A stretch of 64,000 nucleotides of DNA from contig NZ_CP053840.1 of assembly GCF_013201665.1 (NCBI RefSeq), positions 2,976,001-3,040,000 on the forward strand, read 5' to 3'. The stretch comes from Arcobacter venerupis. GTDB taxonomy: Bacteria > Campylobacterota > Campylobacteria > Campylobacterales > Arcobacteraceae. Positions 28,648-38,256 of this stretch are shown here, piece by piece. A model generated the notes under the pieces. That model made no database searches. It saw only the letters and a program-made list of their open reading frames with translations, and was not told where the DNA came from. Both the position numbers and the translations under genes were made by a program. Position 1 is the first letter of the stretch. Every line of letters starts with the position of its first letter.

Positions 28648-31122
28648 CTATGCCTTTACTACTTTTGCTTTATTAAATCTGTAACTGTTAAATAAAACAT
28701 TTGATGGGCTATTTTTCATAAATGTTGATACATAAGGAATATTTCCCTCAATTTGAATATCAACAAAAGCATTTAATACTAACTCTTGATTATTTGCATT
28801 TACTTTTACTTTATCACCCTCAGATAATTCAAGTTTTTCAAACATAGCTTTTGAGAAGAAAATTCCATCTTGTAAATTTCTTTTAAATTCATGGCTAATT
28901 GCTGTAAATTCATTAAATTGATTAATTGGATTTGCTTTATAAATTAAAATTTCATCAGCATCTAGTGATATTTTTTCAACACTTATCTGTTTTGTTGTAT
29001 CTTGAGTTAAAGTATCATTTGAAGTTAATTCATAACCTCTATATTCAACTTGGTCATTTCCAAATTTGTTTGGTAAATCGTCAAATGCAAGAGCTTTGTA
29101 ACCTTTTTCAAGAGGAAGTTTTGCTGTATATTCTATTGTATATTCAACATCTTCATTTAAAAGTTCATTTGCAATTTCATTTAATGTATAACCATTAAAG
29201 CCTATTGCAGCATTTGTAGGAATTACTTTTTTATCAATATTTGTAAAAGTTCCCTCTTGTTGATTAAGTGCTGGAATATCTAAATCTCCATCACCTAAAG
29301 CTGACAATTCAAAATCTGCTTTAATGTTGTAACCCACACTAAATCCTTCAACTTCATTTGAAAGCATACAGATTTGTGCAACACCTAAAGTATTTGTTTG
29401 AGATGGAATAATTACCACATCAAAAGCTGTGTGTTTATCAACTAAACCACAAAGTTTTGCAAGATTTTCAGCATTTGGATGAGTGATTAAATCTTCTCCA
29501 ACCATTAAAGAGAAAGAATCTTTTTTAGCTAACATTTCATCAACTAAATCAAGGAATTTTTCATTTTTCCCAAATGCTTCAACAAGTTTTGTATATTCAT
29601 ACTCCACTTCTTTTGAAACTTTATTTGTTACAACTTTTTTAACTTCTTTCTCTTCACCTGTTGCTTCATCAACAACTATTTCAACCACTGTTTCTTTAAC
29701 TTCTTCAACAACAGTTTTTGTTTTCATCTCTTTAAATGAATTAATATATTCTTGAACTTCAGCTGGTAAATCTTTTGCAAATTTATATAAAATAAAATAT
29801 AAAATTGATTCTTCAACCATTGCATCGTGATAAATAAACTCTGTTGTTTTACCTTTTTTACCAATTTTTTCCATAATTGGATCTGCTATTGGATGAAAAT
29901 ATAAACCACTTCCTTTATTCATTGAAACTGAGTTATTAAAGGCATATCTAGCATTTGGTAAATCAGATTTTAAATAAGAACCTACAGAAATCACAAAGTT
30001 TGAATTATGAACATCTGATAGTTTTGATGAATAAAGTGATTTTCCTGAAGTTTTAGAGTAATTTCTTAAAAACTCTTGGTATCTTCTTGCATCTTCATTT
30101 ACAAGATTTGAACCCATTTTAGAAGCTATTTTTTGTAAAATTAAAGCCTCTTCATTTGTGATATATGAATTAAATTTGATATTTTTTGCTTTTTTAAAGG
30201 CTTCAAGTGCTTTTGCAAAAGCATCTTTATCTTTTGATTGAACTTTATTTTCAAAATCATAAGCAAATCTTCCAGCTCCATTTACCGTTGAAAAATGTGG
30301 TTCACTGTTTACTCTATAAATTTTTTTAGTTGCATGTTTGTCTATCGATTCGTGTTTTACATCATAATATAAAAATGCGCAATCACTTGAGTGAGGATTA
30401 GCTGCTGGTATTTTTTTAAGTTCCCAAGCATTTGAAGTATATTGAAAATCATGTGAAACTAAAGCTCCGACTGGACAGGCAGAAATACACTCTCCACAGT
30501 TGGTACAGGCATCAGCGTCATAACCAATAAGTGATTTGTTAAGTTTATTCCACATAGCATATGCATCTTTTGGCATCTCATCTTTAAATACTTTATCAAT
30601 GTTATCAGAATCTCTTTTTACAGTACTAAGCGCACTTGAACCAACCATATCTTCACATACAGTTACACATCTTTCACAAACAATACATAAAGCTGGGTCA
30701 TAATTCATAACTCCCCAATGTTGTGTTGGTCTGTGAATGTCTTTGATGCTATAAGATTGAGAATCAACTTTCATATACAAAGAGTAATTTTGTAATTCAC
30801 ACTCTCCACTTTGGTCACAAACTCCACATTGTAATGGATGGTTTACATCGTAAACTTCCATTATTGCTCGTCGTTCTTTTTCGATATTTTCGGTAACTGT
30901 TGTAATGTTCATGTCAGCTTTAACTTTAGTATTACAGCCATATACTTGTTTTCCATCAGCTTCAACTAAACACAATCTACAGGCAAGTGTTGGTGAACAT
31001 CTTGTTAAATAACAAACAGCAGGAACAAATACATCATTTGCCCTTGCTACATTTAAAATTGATTCACCCTCTTTGGCTTGAACACTTTTACCATCAATAG
31101 TTAATGTAATCATCTCGCTCAT
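28648..31122 (-). CDS. nuoG: complex I subunit G (NuoG) with a large C-terminal part
   Basis: 824 aa. The N-terminus carries the 2Fe-2S set (Cys37, 48, 51, 63), the His/Cys cluster N5 (HPLQCGVCDQSGEC) and two 4Fe-4S motifs (CIVCERCVTVC and CTNCGECISACP). The region about 290-620 is the molybdopterin-oxidoreductase-like fold without cofactor, and residues about 455-510 form a Val/Glu/Lys-rich insertion. A C-terminal ADCBD-like barrel (KVKVNANNQELVLNAFVD) closes the protein. Since NuoE/NuoF are absent, NuoG must take electrons from a different donor, flavodoxin being established for Campylobacter. Confidence 0.93.
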   Translation of the reverse strand: MSEMITLTIDGKSVQAKEGESILNVARANDVFVPAVCYLTRCSPTLACRLCLVEADGKQVYGCNTKVKADMNITTVTENIEKERRAIMEVYDVNHPLQCGVCDQSGECELQNYSLYMKVDSQSYSIKDIHRPTQHWGVMNYDPALCIVCERCVTVCEDMVGSSALSTVKRDSDNIDKVFKDEMPKDAYAMWNKLNKSLIGYDADACTNCGECISACPVGALVSHDFQYTSNAWELKKIPAANPHSSDCAFLYYDVKHESIDKHATKKIYRVNSEPHFSTVNGAGRFAYDFENKVQSKDKDAFAKALEAFKKAKNIKFNSYITNEEALILQKIASKMGSNLVNEDARRYQEFLRNYSKTSGKSLYSSKLSDVHNSNFVISVGSYLKSDLPNARYAFNNSVSMNKGSGLYFHPIADPIMEKIGKKGKTTEFIYHDAMVEESILYFILYKFAKDLPAEVQEYINSFKEMKTKTVVEEVKETVVEIVVDEATGEEKEVKKVVTNKVSKEVEYEYTKLVEAFGKNEKFLDLVDEMLAKKDSFSLMVGEDLITHPNAENLAKLCGLVDKHTAFDVVIIPSQTNTLGVAQICMLSNEVEGFSVGYNIKADFELSALGDGDLDIPALNQQEGTFTNIDKKVIPTNAAIGFNGYTLNEIANELLNEDVEYTIEYTAKLPLEKGYKALAFDDLPNKFGNDQVEYRGYELTSNDTLTQDTTKQISVEKISLDADEILIYKANPINQFNEFTAISHEFKRNLQDGIFFSKAMFEKLELSEGDKVKVNANNQELVLNAFVDIQIEGNIPYVSTFMKNSPSNVLFNSYRFNKAKVVKA

Positions 31123-31919
31123 TACGCTTCAACCTTTTCAATCTTTACTTGTTTATATTTGTATCCACCAAAAATATCCTCACTATTTTTTGTTTTTAAA
31201 ATAGCAATTGTTCCTTGTAAGTTTTCATCAATTTTTAATACTCTTTTAATTTTTTCATTTTTTGATATTACGAAAACTTCATTACCATTTGATACCTTTG
31301 CTATATTTGCAAAAGTTTGACTTGTTATTAATTCATCATTTTGTTCATCTACTAATTTGTAAACTAATGTTCCATTAAATGATTTTAATTCTTCTAGTTC
31401 TTCTAAATCAAAATCTGTACAAGAATTGATTTTTTGTGCTAATTCTTCATTTAGAACAACTACATTAAAATCTGAATATTTTTTTAATATTGCAATTAAT
31501 TTAGTAATATTTTCTACTCTTTCGTGATTTACTAAATCATTTCCAACAATTAATGTTTTAACTTTTGCTTCTTGCGAGTTTTCTAAAGCCTCTTCAAACT
31601 CTTCTTCCCCTGCACTACTTTCAGCACTTATGTAACCTAAGTCTAAATCATCTAAAAAAGTTTTAATTTTTTCATCACAGTTTGAAGCAAAACTATTTAA
31701 TAATAAAGCACTAATTCCCTCTTCACTTCCAACTTCATATTTAATTAATTGTGTATAAAATGGTTTTAAATTAAAATTATCAATTGGATGCATATAAACA
31801 AATTTTGCGTTATTGTTTTTTACTGCTTGTTCAATAGAATCTTTAACTTGTTCATTTTCTAAAAAAGTTCCAAAAGTGATGATAAAATCACTATTTAATA
31901 TCTGTTGTATTTTATTCAT
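31122..31919 (-). CDS. NuoF-position accessory subunit, paralogous to the middle of NuoG
   Basis: 265 aa from ATG 31919 (a TTG 18 bases upstream is also possible). It replaces NuoF and lacks its FMN, NADH and 4Fe-4S motifs. It resembles NuoG internally: LNSDFIITFGTFL pairs with HNSNFVISVGSYL (NuoG about 371), VYMHPIDN with LYFHPIAD, and LIVGNDLVNHERVENITKL with LMVGEDLITHPNAENLAKL (NuoG about 540). It corresponds by position to Campylobacter Cj1574c. It may help form the docking surface for the electron donor; that function is inferred. Confidence 0.75.
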   Translation of the reverse strand: MNKIQQILNSDFIITFGTFLENEQVKDSIEQAVKNNNAKFVYMHPIDNFNLKPFYTQLIKYEVGSEEGISALLLNSFASNCDEKIKTFLDDLDLGYISAESSAGEEEFEEALENSQEAKVKTLIVGNDLVNHERVENITKLIAILKKYSDFNVVVLNEELAQKINSCTDFDLEELEELKSFNGTLVYKLVDEQNDELITSQTFANIAKVSNGNEVFVISKNEKIKRVLKIDENLQGTIAILKTKNSEDIFGGYKYKQVKIEKVEA

Positions 31920-32184
31920 CTTTAGCACTTTCTTCAACCACAGCTCTTGGTTCTGGTTTTACTTTTTTTACTACTAATGTCCAATCAACTTCATTAAATT
32001 TAATAGAATTCATCAAAGTATAACCAGCTTCATAAATCACATCGGCTGATTTTTGGATATTAGAAAAATCTCCAATTTCAAACATAATAATTGCTGTCTC
32101 TTCAGGAGCAATTTGTTTATCCATTAACTCTAACATTCTTGTGTAGAAGTCATTTTTTAAGTGTCTTAAATCAAATCTTTTCAT
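31912..32184 (-). CDS. NuoE-position accessory subunit (Cj1575c-like)
   Basis: 90 aa, soluble, located where nuoE normally sits, but without the NuoE 2Fe-2S cysteines (no cysteine at all). It starts MKRFDLRHLKNDFYTRMLEL and ends in a charged KPEPRAVVEESAKDE tail. It corresponds in position and size to the small subunit of Campylobacter complex I. The stop overlaps the start of the following gene. It presumably takes part in docking of the alternative electron donor; not shown by motifs. Confidence 0.75.
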   Translation of the reverse strand: MKRFDLRHLKNDFYTRMLELMDKQIAPEETAIIMFEIGDFSNIQKSADVIYEAGYTLMNSIKFNEVDWTLVVKKVKPEPRAVVEESAKDE

Positions 32185-32195
32185 AACTTCATTCC

Positions 32196-33422
32196 CTATC
32201 TATCTATTTCACCAAACACGATGTTTAGGTTACCAATAATTGTAACCACATCGGCTAATTGACATCCAACTAAAAGCTCTTCTAAAATTGCTGTATGTTG
32301 AAAACTTGGGGTTCTCAGTTTCATTCTATATGCATAAGGACTTCCATCACTTACTACAAAATAACCAAGTTCTCCTTTTGGAGATTCAGTTGCAACATAA
32401 ACTTCACCAACTGGTGGTCTCATACCTTGAGTTACTAAAACAAAGTGTTGCATTAAAGAGTAGTTTTGAGTCATTATTTGCTCTTTTGGAGCTGAAATAT
32501 AATTTGGAGCATGAGCCATTAATTGAGTATCTGACTCTTCATACATAGGAACTAACTGTTTTAAAATTTTTGAAGATTCTCTCATTTCAGCAATACAGAT
32601 TTTATATCTTCCATAAGAGTCATTAGTATGTGAAATAGGAATATCAAAATCAAGTTCAGGATAGATTCCATACGGCATCTCTTTTCTTAAATCCCATTTG
32701 ATTCCAGAACCTCTTAAAATAATTCCTGAACAGCCCCAATCTTTTGCCATTTCTTGTGTAATAACTCCAACATTTTCAAGTCTCATTTTCCAGATTCTAT
32801 TTTCAGTTAAAAGCCCTTCATAAGTTTTAAGTTCTGTTTCTAATACATCTAAAAATGATAAACAATCTGCTGTCCAATTAGCTGGTAAATCCAAAGGAAC
32901 TCCACCAATTCTAACAGCACTATGTGTTAGTCTTGCTCCACAATAGTCCTCAATTAAGTCCATTGCATATTCTCTTTCTCTAAAACAGTAAAGGAACATA
33001 GACATTGCTCCTACATCAAGAGCGTGAGTTGCAAGCCAAAAAAGATGTGAAGTAATTCTATTTAGTTCTAAAAGCATAGTTCTAATAATTTCAGCTCGTC
33101 TTGGAGCAACAATGCCTAAAAGTTGCTCAATTGCTAAGGCATAACCGTAGTTATTTGAAGTTGCAGCGATATAATCCATTCTATCTGTTGTTGGTAAGAA
33201 TTCATTATAAATCATATTCTCAGCCATTTTTTCCATACCTCTATGAAGGTATCCAATCATTGGTCTTGATTTAACAACTTCTTCACCTTGAAGTTCTAAA
33301 ATAAGTCTTAATTGACCATGAGCAGATGGATGTTGTGGACCGAAGTTCACCATCATAGTATTATCATCACGCTCAAAGTGAATATTTTCAAAAAAAGGTT
33401 TTAGTCTATTTGGTTGTTGCAT
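32196..33422 (-). CDS. nuoD: complex I subunit D
   Basis: 408 aa, 49-kDa-type subunit at the quinone site. [20 protein letters not shown] holds the quinone-binding His pair, YLHRGMEK and [16 protein letters not shown] follow, and the C-terminus VFGEIDR is the conserved end. It starts 4 bases after nuoC. Confidence 0.97.
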   Translation of the reverse strand: MQQPNRLKPFFENIHFERDDNTMMVNFGPQHPSAHGQLRLILELQGEEVVKSRPMIGYLHRGMEKMAENMIYNEFLPTTDRMDYIAATSNNYGYALAIEQLLGIVAPRRAEIIRTMLLELNRITSHLFWLATHALDVGAMSMFLYCFREREYAMDLIEDYCGARLTHSAVRIGGVPLDLPANWTADCLSFLDVLETELKTYEGLLTENRIWKMRLENVGVITQEMAKDWGCSGIILRGSGIKWDLRKEMPYGIYPELDFDIPISHTNDSYGRYKICIAEMRESSKILKQLVPMYEESDTQLMAHAPNYISAPKEQIMTQNYSLMQHFVLVTQGMRPPVGEVYVATESPKGELGYFVVSDGSPYAYRMKLRTPSFQHTAILEELLVGCQLADVVTIIGNLNIVFGEIDR

Positions 33423-33426
33423 ATTC

Positions 33427-34230
33427 TTACCTTCTTCTTTTTAAAACAACTGATTCTTCAGGTTTTAATTTTTTCATAATTTTTGAAGTATTCTCTTCTT
33501 GATAAGAGATATTAGTTTCAGGTTCAAACTGAGAAATATCTGTATCAAATGGAACTTCATGCCCAAGTCTTGCAAATCTTGTTGTATCGTATCTATCAAT
33601 TGCAGCGGAATCTCTAAGTTCTGGCCCAATAATATCTCTAGCTTCTTTTCCAAAAATTTTGTCAACTTCGTACCAAGATGCAACTTCATCACCTTGAAGT
33701 GGATAAGTTTTTTTCAATGGATGGTCATACCAATCATCTGGCATGATAATTCTTTTTAAGTTTGGATGATTTGCTACTTTTACACCTAACATGTCATACA
33801 TTTCTCTCTCTGACCAATTAGCTGACTTGAAAATTGAAGTCACAGATTCTATTGCTTCATCTTTTTGTAAAAAACATTTAACTCTTAATCTTTTATGTTT
33901 TGACATTGATAACATTTCATAAAAAATCTCATACCCATCACGAGTAGCTAAATAATCAATAGCTGACATTTCAATTAATATATCATATTCAAGTTCATTT
34001 TTTAAAAAATTCATAGCTTCAATAATTGAATTTTTATTTATGTGCAAGACTAAATGAGTATGTTCAATATAAGCATCTTTAATATTTATAAGATTTGATA
34101 TTTTTTGAAAATCTTTTGAAAAAATTTCATCTGAATTTATTTCATATCTAGGAACAATAGGAGATACAAAAAATCTATCAGAAAAATAAGCTTCTTTTTG
34201 AACGCTATTTTTTGGCGTATATTTTCTCAT
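33427..34230 (-). CDS. nuoC: complex I subunit C
   Basis: 267 aa, longer than the usual 180-220 because of an N-terminal extension of about 45 residues ([20 protein letters not shown]) and a charged C-terminal tail. [23 protein letters not shown] and [14 protein letters not shown] are the conserved 30-kDa signature. It shares one base with nuoB. Confidence 0.94.
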   Translation of the reverse strand: MRKYTPKNSVQKEAYFSDRFFVSPIVPRYEINSDEIFSKDFQKISNLINIKDAYIEHTHLVLHINKNSIIEAMNFLKNELEYDILIEMSAIDYLATRDGYEIFYEMLSMSKHKRLRVKCFLQKDEAIESVTSIFKSANWSEREMYDMLGVKVANHPNLKRIIMPDDWYDHPLKKTYPLQGDEVASWYEVDKIFGKEARDIIGPELRDSAAIDRYDTTRFARLGHEVPFDTDISQFEPETNISYQEENTSKIMKKLKPEESVVLKRRR

Positions 34231-34739
34231 TATACTAACCTCTTTTTCTTGTGAGCTCTAAAAATAGACTCTTTTCTAATTTTTTGTTGAAGTGTCATAA
34301 GGGCATATTGTAAAGTTTCTGGTCTTGGAGCACAGCCAGGTAGATAAATATCAACAGGAATTATTCTATCTGCACCTTGAACCGTCGCATAAGTGTTGAA
34401 CATTCCACCTGTATTTGCACAGCTTCCCATAGAAATTACCCACTTAGGATCTGGCATTTGATCATATAATCTTCTCATAAATTCAGCATGTTTTTTTGTA
34501 AGAGTACCTGCAATTATTAAAACATCTGATTGTCTAGGGCTTGCCCTAAAAATTGTACCAAACCTATCAAAATCGTATCGAGATGCGCCGGTTGCCATCA
34601 TCTCGATGGCGCAACAGGCCAAACCATAAGTCATCGGCCATAAAGAGTTAGAACGACCAAAATTAACTAATTTATCAATAGTTGTTAATTTAACAGCAGC
34701 CCCATTATCTTGTAAATAATTTATTTTATGCTGTGCCAT
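34230..34739 (-). CDS. nuoB: complex I subunit B (N2 cluster)
   Basis: 169 aa. [10 protein letters not shown] (tandem Cys), [10 protein letters not shown] and PGCAPRPE supply the four ligands of the terminal N2 4Fe-4S cluster. It overlaps nuoA by 19 bases. Confidence 0.98.
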   Translation of the reverse strand: MAQHKINYLQDNGAAVKLTTIDKLVNFGRSNSLWPMTYGLACCAIEMMATGASRYDFDRFGTIFRASPRQSDVLIIAGTLTKKHAEFMRRLYDQMPDPKWVISMGSCANTGGMFNTYATVQGADRIIPVDIYLPGCAPRPETLQYALMTLQQKIRKESIFRAHKKKRLV

Positions 34740-35110
34740 TCAAGCGCTCCTTTTTTCCATGCGTATAAAAATCCGATAGCTAATAATGTAATAAATAATA
34801 TCATTTCAATAAAACCAAACCATCCTAATATTTTAAAATTGATTGCCCAAGGAAACATAAATATTATTTCTACATCAAATAAAATAAATAATAATGCTGT
34901 TAAATAAAATTGCGTTGAAATACTGTTGGGTTGTTTAGTAACTTCTGGTCCACATTCGTATAGAGTAGTTTTTAATTTTTCAGTATCAAGTCTTGCAATT
35001 TTTCTACTTACAAATCTTGAAAGCCATACCGTAGCACCAAATGCACCAAATGTTACAATAAACATCACAAATGCACCAAAATAGGGATGTGCAAATTCCA
35101 TATGTGTCAT
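34721..35110 (-). CDS. nuoA: complex I subunit A
   Basis: 129 aa, three membrane helices. TLYECGPEV carries the conserved Cys of the quinone-channel loop and [15 protein letters not shown] the acidic pair. It is the first gene of the operon, with AAGGAT 7 bases before the ATG. Confidence 0.96.
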   Translation of the reverse strand: MTHMEFAHPYFGAFVMFIVTFGAFGATVWLSRFVSRKIARLDTEKLKTTLYECGPEVTKQPNSISTQFYLTALLFILFDVEIIFMFPWAINFKILGWFGFIEMILFITLLAIGFLYAWKKGALEWHSIK

Positions 35111-35157
35111 TAAATTTATCCTTTTAAAGCTAAAAAAGTTTATTTCAATCTACAAAT

Positions 35158-35163
35158 ATAATA
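35158..35163 (-). promoter_or_regulatory. candidate -10 of the nuo operon
   Basis: TATTAT on the minus strand, 48 bases before the nuoA ATG, in a T-rich upstream context as is usual for Campylobacterota sigma-70 promoters with weak -35 boxes. It is assigned by eye in AT-rich sequence. Confidence 0.35.
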
Positions 35164-35262
35164 TCTAATTTGTAATAAATAGCCACTTATTCATAATGTA
35201 AGCAATAATATTCTAACCTGATAAAAATTAGCTTATAATTTAATCTTTTTCTAAGGATAATA

Positions 35263-35333
35263 ATGAAATTGGTACAAAAGGAAACAATAACGCTATAGTT
35301 AAAATACCAGAGGTTTATGGGCTATTTTACTAA
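35263..35333 (+). pseudogene. possible decayed MazE/AbrB-type antitoxin start
   Basis: Within the 317-base spacer 35111-35427, an ATG with AAGGAT upstream reads MKLVQKETITL then stop. The next frame continues GNNNAIVKIPEVYG before its own stop. Joined by one frameshift, the two resemble the MazE beginning (MxxxxKxGNSxAVRIP). Only about 23 codons remain and no toxin gene follows. Chance resemblance is quite possible. The rest of the spacer holds the nuo promoter and no other gene that I can see. Confidence 0.2.
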
Positions 35334-35416
35334 TTTTAAATATTATCTTTAAAAGATGAAATATCTATGAAAATCTATTTTTTAATTTATATATTAGAAA
35401 AAATAATTTTAGAACA

Positions 35417-35446
35417 AAAAGTAGTTTTTAGAAAAATCCTACTTTT
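35417..35446 (-). terminator. hairpin at the end of the AAA ATPase gene
   Basis: 8-bp arms AAAAGTAG (35417-35424) and CTACTTTT (35439-35446) with a 14-base loop that contains the stop codon of the ATPase gene. On the minus strand the second arm runs into a T-run, giving a weak rho-independent terminator shape. Confidence 0.4.
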
Positions 35447-37161
35447 GTTTCACTGTCAAATTGACCTTTTTGCTCTTTAGTAATTTGCTCTTTAAAATTC
35501 TCAATTTTAAATAAAGGTTCATCACTAACAGCAATTTTGTAAGCTGTATTCTTAATTACTAGCTCGATTTGTCCACCTGTTAACTCATAACTAGCTAATT
35601 CTTCAATATTAAAATCTTTTTCAAGTGGTAAGTTTGCTGGTAATAGTTTTTTCCAAAGCTCTATTCTTTGGGCTTTATTTGGTTTTACAAATTCAATTTT
35701 ATAATTAAATCTTCTAGAAAATGCCTTATCTAAATTCTCAAGTAAATTTGTAGTTGCAATTAGGATTCCGTCGAATCTTTCTATTTGTTCTAAAAAGATA
35801 TTTTGCATTTGATTATGCATCTTATCACTACTGCTTGCACTTCCTGAAGATCTTGCACTTAAGAACTGATCTGCTTCATTTAGAAGTAAAACTGGTTCTG
35901 ATTTTGTTTGAGTTCTTAAGTCATAATATTTATCAAAAATACTTCTAACATTTTTTTCACTCTCACCAATATACATTGATAAAATTTTTGAACAGTCAAA
36001 ACTTAGAACATCTTTTTTAAGAGATTTTGCTAAAGCTAAAGCAGTTAAAGTTTTTCCAGTTCCTGCAACTCCATAAAATATGATTTTAGCTTCGATTCCT
36101 CTTTTTTTATCTTTAATTCCCCATTGTTTTAATCTGTTAATTACATTTTTATCAACTTGTTTTAAAAGTGCATCTAAAGTCTCTTTTGTTTTTTCATTTA
36201 AAATTACATCATCTAAAGTTTTTGTAGTTGAAATAAGTTCAAACATATCTTGTTCTTTGATAACAGTATCTAATTTAATTTTTCCAACATTTGTACTTTT
36301 TTTAGTTGGATGTGAAATTTTATATAAAACCTCATCTGGAATATAAAAATTTCTATTAATTCCACCAAAAGGAGTTAAAACTTCATCATAATCAATCAAA
36401 GCTTTTGAAACAAGAGTTGAACTCTCTTCAAGTAAACTTCTATATTTGATTTTTTCATAATCATCACTTGAGATTAATTCAATCAAAGAGTTCATATCTC
36501 TTAAACTTCCATCTCCACCTGAATATTCTTCTTTTAGTAAAGCTAAAAACAGAGTTTGTTCTTGCTCATTTAAATCATTACTTTTGAAAAAATCTTCAAG
36601 CATTATAGAATTACTTGTAACTTTGATTCTCTCTTTAATTCTATTTTCTAATAAAATTAATTTTGATTTTAATCTATTTGAACTAGGACTATTTACATCA
36701 AAGTTTTTTCTAACCACATTTAATTGTTGAGCTAAATCAATTCTAAAAAACTGATCTTGTAAGTATTCTAAATGGTCAGAGTAATTTTTAATCTCAGGAA
36801 GAACAAAATCATTACTACCATTTTCTAACATTTTTAAATACGCACTTGAAAGAGAAACACTAGAATTTATAAGTTCAAGTTTAGAAACTTCACTTAGTTT
36901 TACTTGGTCAAATGAAACTTGCACCAACCAACCAAACTCCAAAAGAGATTTTATTAAATCAAGTTTTTCTAAATGTTTATATGTTTTTAAATCATAAAAT
37001 TCACCTAAAACATCAATAACTCCTAAAGTATCTCTACCATTTACATACTCTTTTGATAAATATTGTAAAATTTTAGCCTCTTCAACAGAACATTTTAGCT
37101 GTGCAAAAAAATTCGTCGACTCAACATTTTGCGCTTTTATAAAATTAATTACTTCTTTCAT
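35428..37161 (-). CDS. AAA-family ATPase with helical N-terminal domain
   Basis: 577 aa. The N-terminal about 330 residues are mostly helical with no motif I recognise. The AAA module follows: Walker A GVAGTGKTLTALALAKSL (about 368), Walker B PVLLLNEADQFL where the usual Asp-Glu reads Asn-Glu, ATTNLLENLDKAFSRRF with sensor 1 and the Arg finger, and a small helical lid. The catalytic Glu is kept, so it is probably an active remodelling ATPase; no protease or nuclease domain is attached. It is a two-gene unit with the small membrane protein upstream (15-base gap). Function unknown. Confidence 0.75.
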   Translation of the reverse strand: MKEVINFIKAQNVESTNFFAQLKCSVEEAKILQYLSKEYVNGRDTLGVIDVLGEFYDLKTYKHLEKLDLIKSLLEFGWLVQVSFDQVKLSEVSKLELINSSVSLSSAYLKMLENGSNDFVLPEIKNYSDHLEYLQDQFFRIDLAQQLNVVRKNFDVNSPSSNRLKSKLILLENRIKERIKVTSNSIMLEDFFKSNDLNEQEQTLFLALLKEEYSGGDGSLRDMNSLIELISSDDYEKIKYRSLLEESSTLVSKALIDYDEVLTPFGGINRNFYIPDEVLYKISHPTKKSTNVGKIKLDTVIKEQDMFELISTTKTLDDVILNEKTKETLDALLKQVDKNVINRLKQWGIKDKKRGIEAKIIFYGVAGTGKTLTALALAKSLKKDVLSFDCSKILSMYIGESEKNVRSIFDKYYDLRTQTKSEPVLLLNEADQFLSARSSGSASSSDKMHNQMQNIFLEQIERFDGILIATTNLLENLDKAFSRRFNYKIEFVKPNKAQRIELWKKLLPANLPLEKDFNIEELASYELTGGQIELVIKNTAYKIAVSDEPLFKIENFKEQITKEQKGQFDSETKVGFF

Positions 37162-37176
37162 TCTTACTTGTGTATC

Positions 37177-37530
37177 CTAGTTCTTTATTTTTTCTGATAT
37201 TTTTTTATAAAATTTATCTAACTCTTCTTTTTCTTTGAAAGTTATTTTATGGGTATTATTAATAACTAAATTAAGCTGATTAATTTGTAGATTATTTATA
37301 TCTTTATATTTAAAAATAGTAGAATTTTCATCTATATTTACAATAAAACTGTTTCTAACTTCAACGAAAGAATCCCCACAAAAAGCCTTATATGAGCCTT
37401 TTGAATAAATATATTCTTCACATTTACTTTTTTGTAAATAATCTTTAATATAATCCAAATTTGAATGGTTATACATATTTAAAGATATAACGACAATTGT
37501 GATAAATAAAAAAAGTCCAATAAAAATCAT
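37177..37530 (-). CDS. small single-span membrane protein, unknown
   Basis: 117 aa with one N-terminal hydrophobic segment (MIFIGLFLFITIVVISLNMY), then a soluble part with two cysteines and alternating beta-like stretches (YKDINNLQINQLNLVINNTHKITF) that resemble, weakly, bacterial PH-like folds. It lies upstream of the AAA ATPase on the same strand. No family recognised. Confidence 0.5.
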   Translation of the reverse strand: MIFIGLFLFITIVVISLNMYNHSNLDYIKDYLQKSKCEEYIYSKGSYKAFCGDSFVEVRNSFIVNIDENSTIFKYKDINNLQINQLNLVINNTHKITFKEKEELDKFYKKISEKIKN

Positions 37531-37638
37531 TTAATCTCCCATTAAGGACAATATGATACAGCAATATGTCTTAACTACTTATGAATAAAAAACTTGCTAG
37601 AATTAAGCGAATTTATAAGTAACTAAAAAAGGAATCGC

Positions 37639-38256
37639 ATGCGTAGGATAATATCTTCTTCTTTTGCTTTAATAACGCTTTGTTTATTGGGCTTAAATGG
37701 ATGTGCTAATAATAATGAATTCTTAAAAACTTCATCAAATGAACTCTCTATTGCAGATGATTGTAGAAATACAAATAAACATTTCGAAATGGATTGTTAT
37801 GATTTAATTTCTTACAAAAATTCTTATGCCCAATTAAGACTGGGACTTAATGCACAGTTAAGAGGTGATTTTGAAGAAGCAATACAAAGATTAAATATCT
37901 CTAAACAAAAAGGTAATTTCTATGCAAATGCACCTTTATCAGATATTTACAAAAGTGGATATGGTGTTGCTATTAATGATGAATTAGCAATGAAACTTTT
38001 AGAAGAGACTAAAGATATAGATCCTATTGCTGCGTATAAATTATATTTTTTCTATATAGATAAAAATAAAGTTGAAGATGCATTTAAACTTCTAAATTTT
38101 GCTGCTTCAAATGGAGTTAAAAGTGCCCAACAAGAACTCTCTAAAATATATAAAAGTGGTGAATATATTGAGAGAAGTACAGATAAATCTGAGTATTGGG
38201 ATGAACAATATCAAGATAAATCAGATAGTTTTACAAATAAAATATATGGAATATAA
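37639..38256 (+). CDS. Sel1/TPR-type lipoprotein (copy 1)
   Basis: 205 aa. A lipoprotein signal ends in LLGLNGCAN, so Cys22 should be lipidated. The mature part has tandem helical Sel1-like repeats: NSYAQLRLGLNAQLRGDFEEA, YANAPLSDIYKSGYGVAIND, AQQELSKIYKSGEYIERS. The next gene begins directly after its stop and encodes a paralogue. Such proteins usually scaffold envelope complexes; the partner is unknown. Confidence 0.7.
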   Translation: MRRIISSSFALITLCLLGLNGCANNNEFLKTSSNELSIADDCRNTNKHFEMDCYDLISYKNSYAQLRLGLNAQLRGDFEEAIQRLNISKQKGNFYANAPLSDIYKSGYGVAINDELAMKLLEETKDIDPIAAYKLYFFYIDKNKVEDAFKLLNFAASNGVKSAQQELSKIYKSGEYIERSTDKSEYWDEQYQDKSDSFTNKIYGI

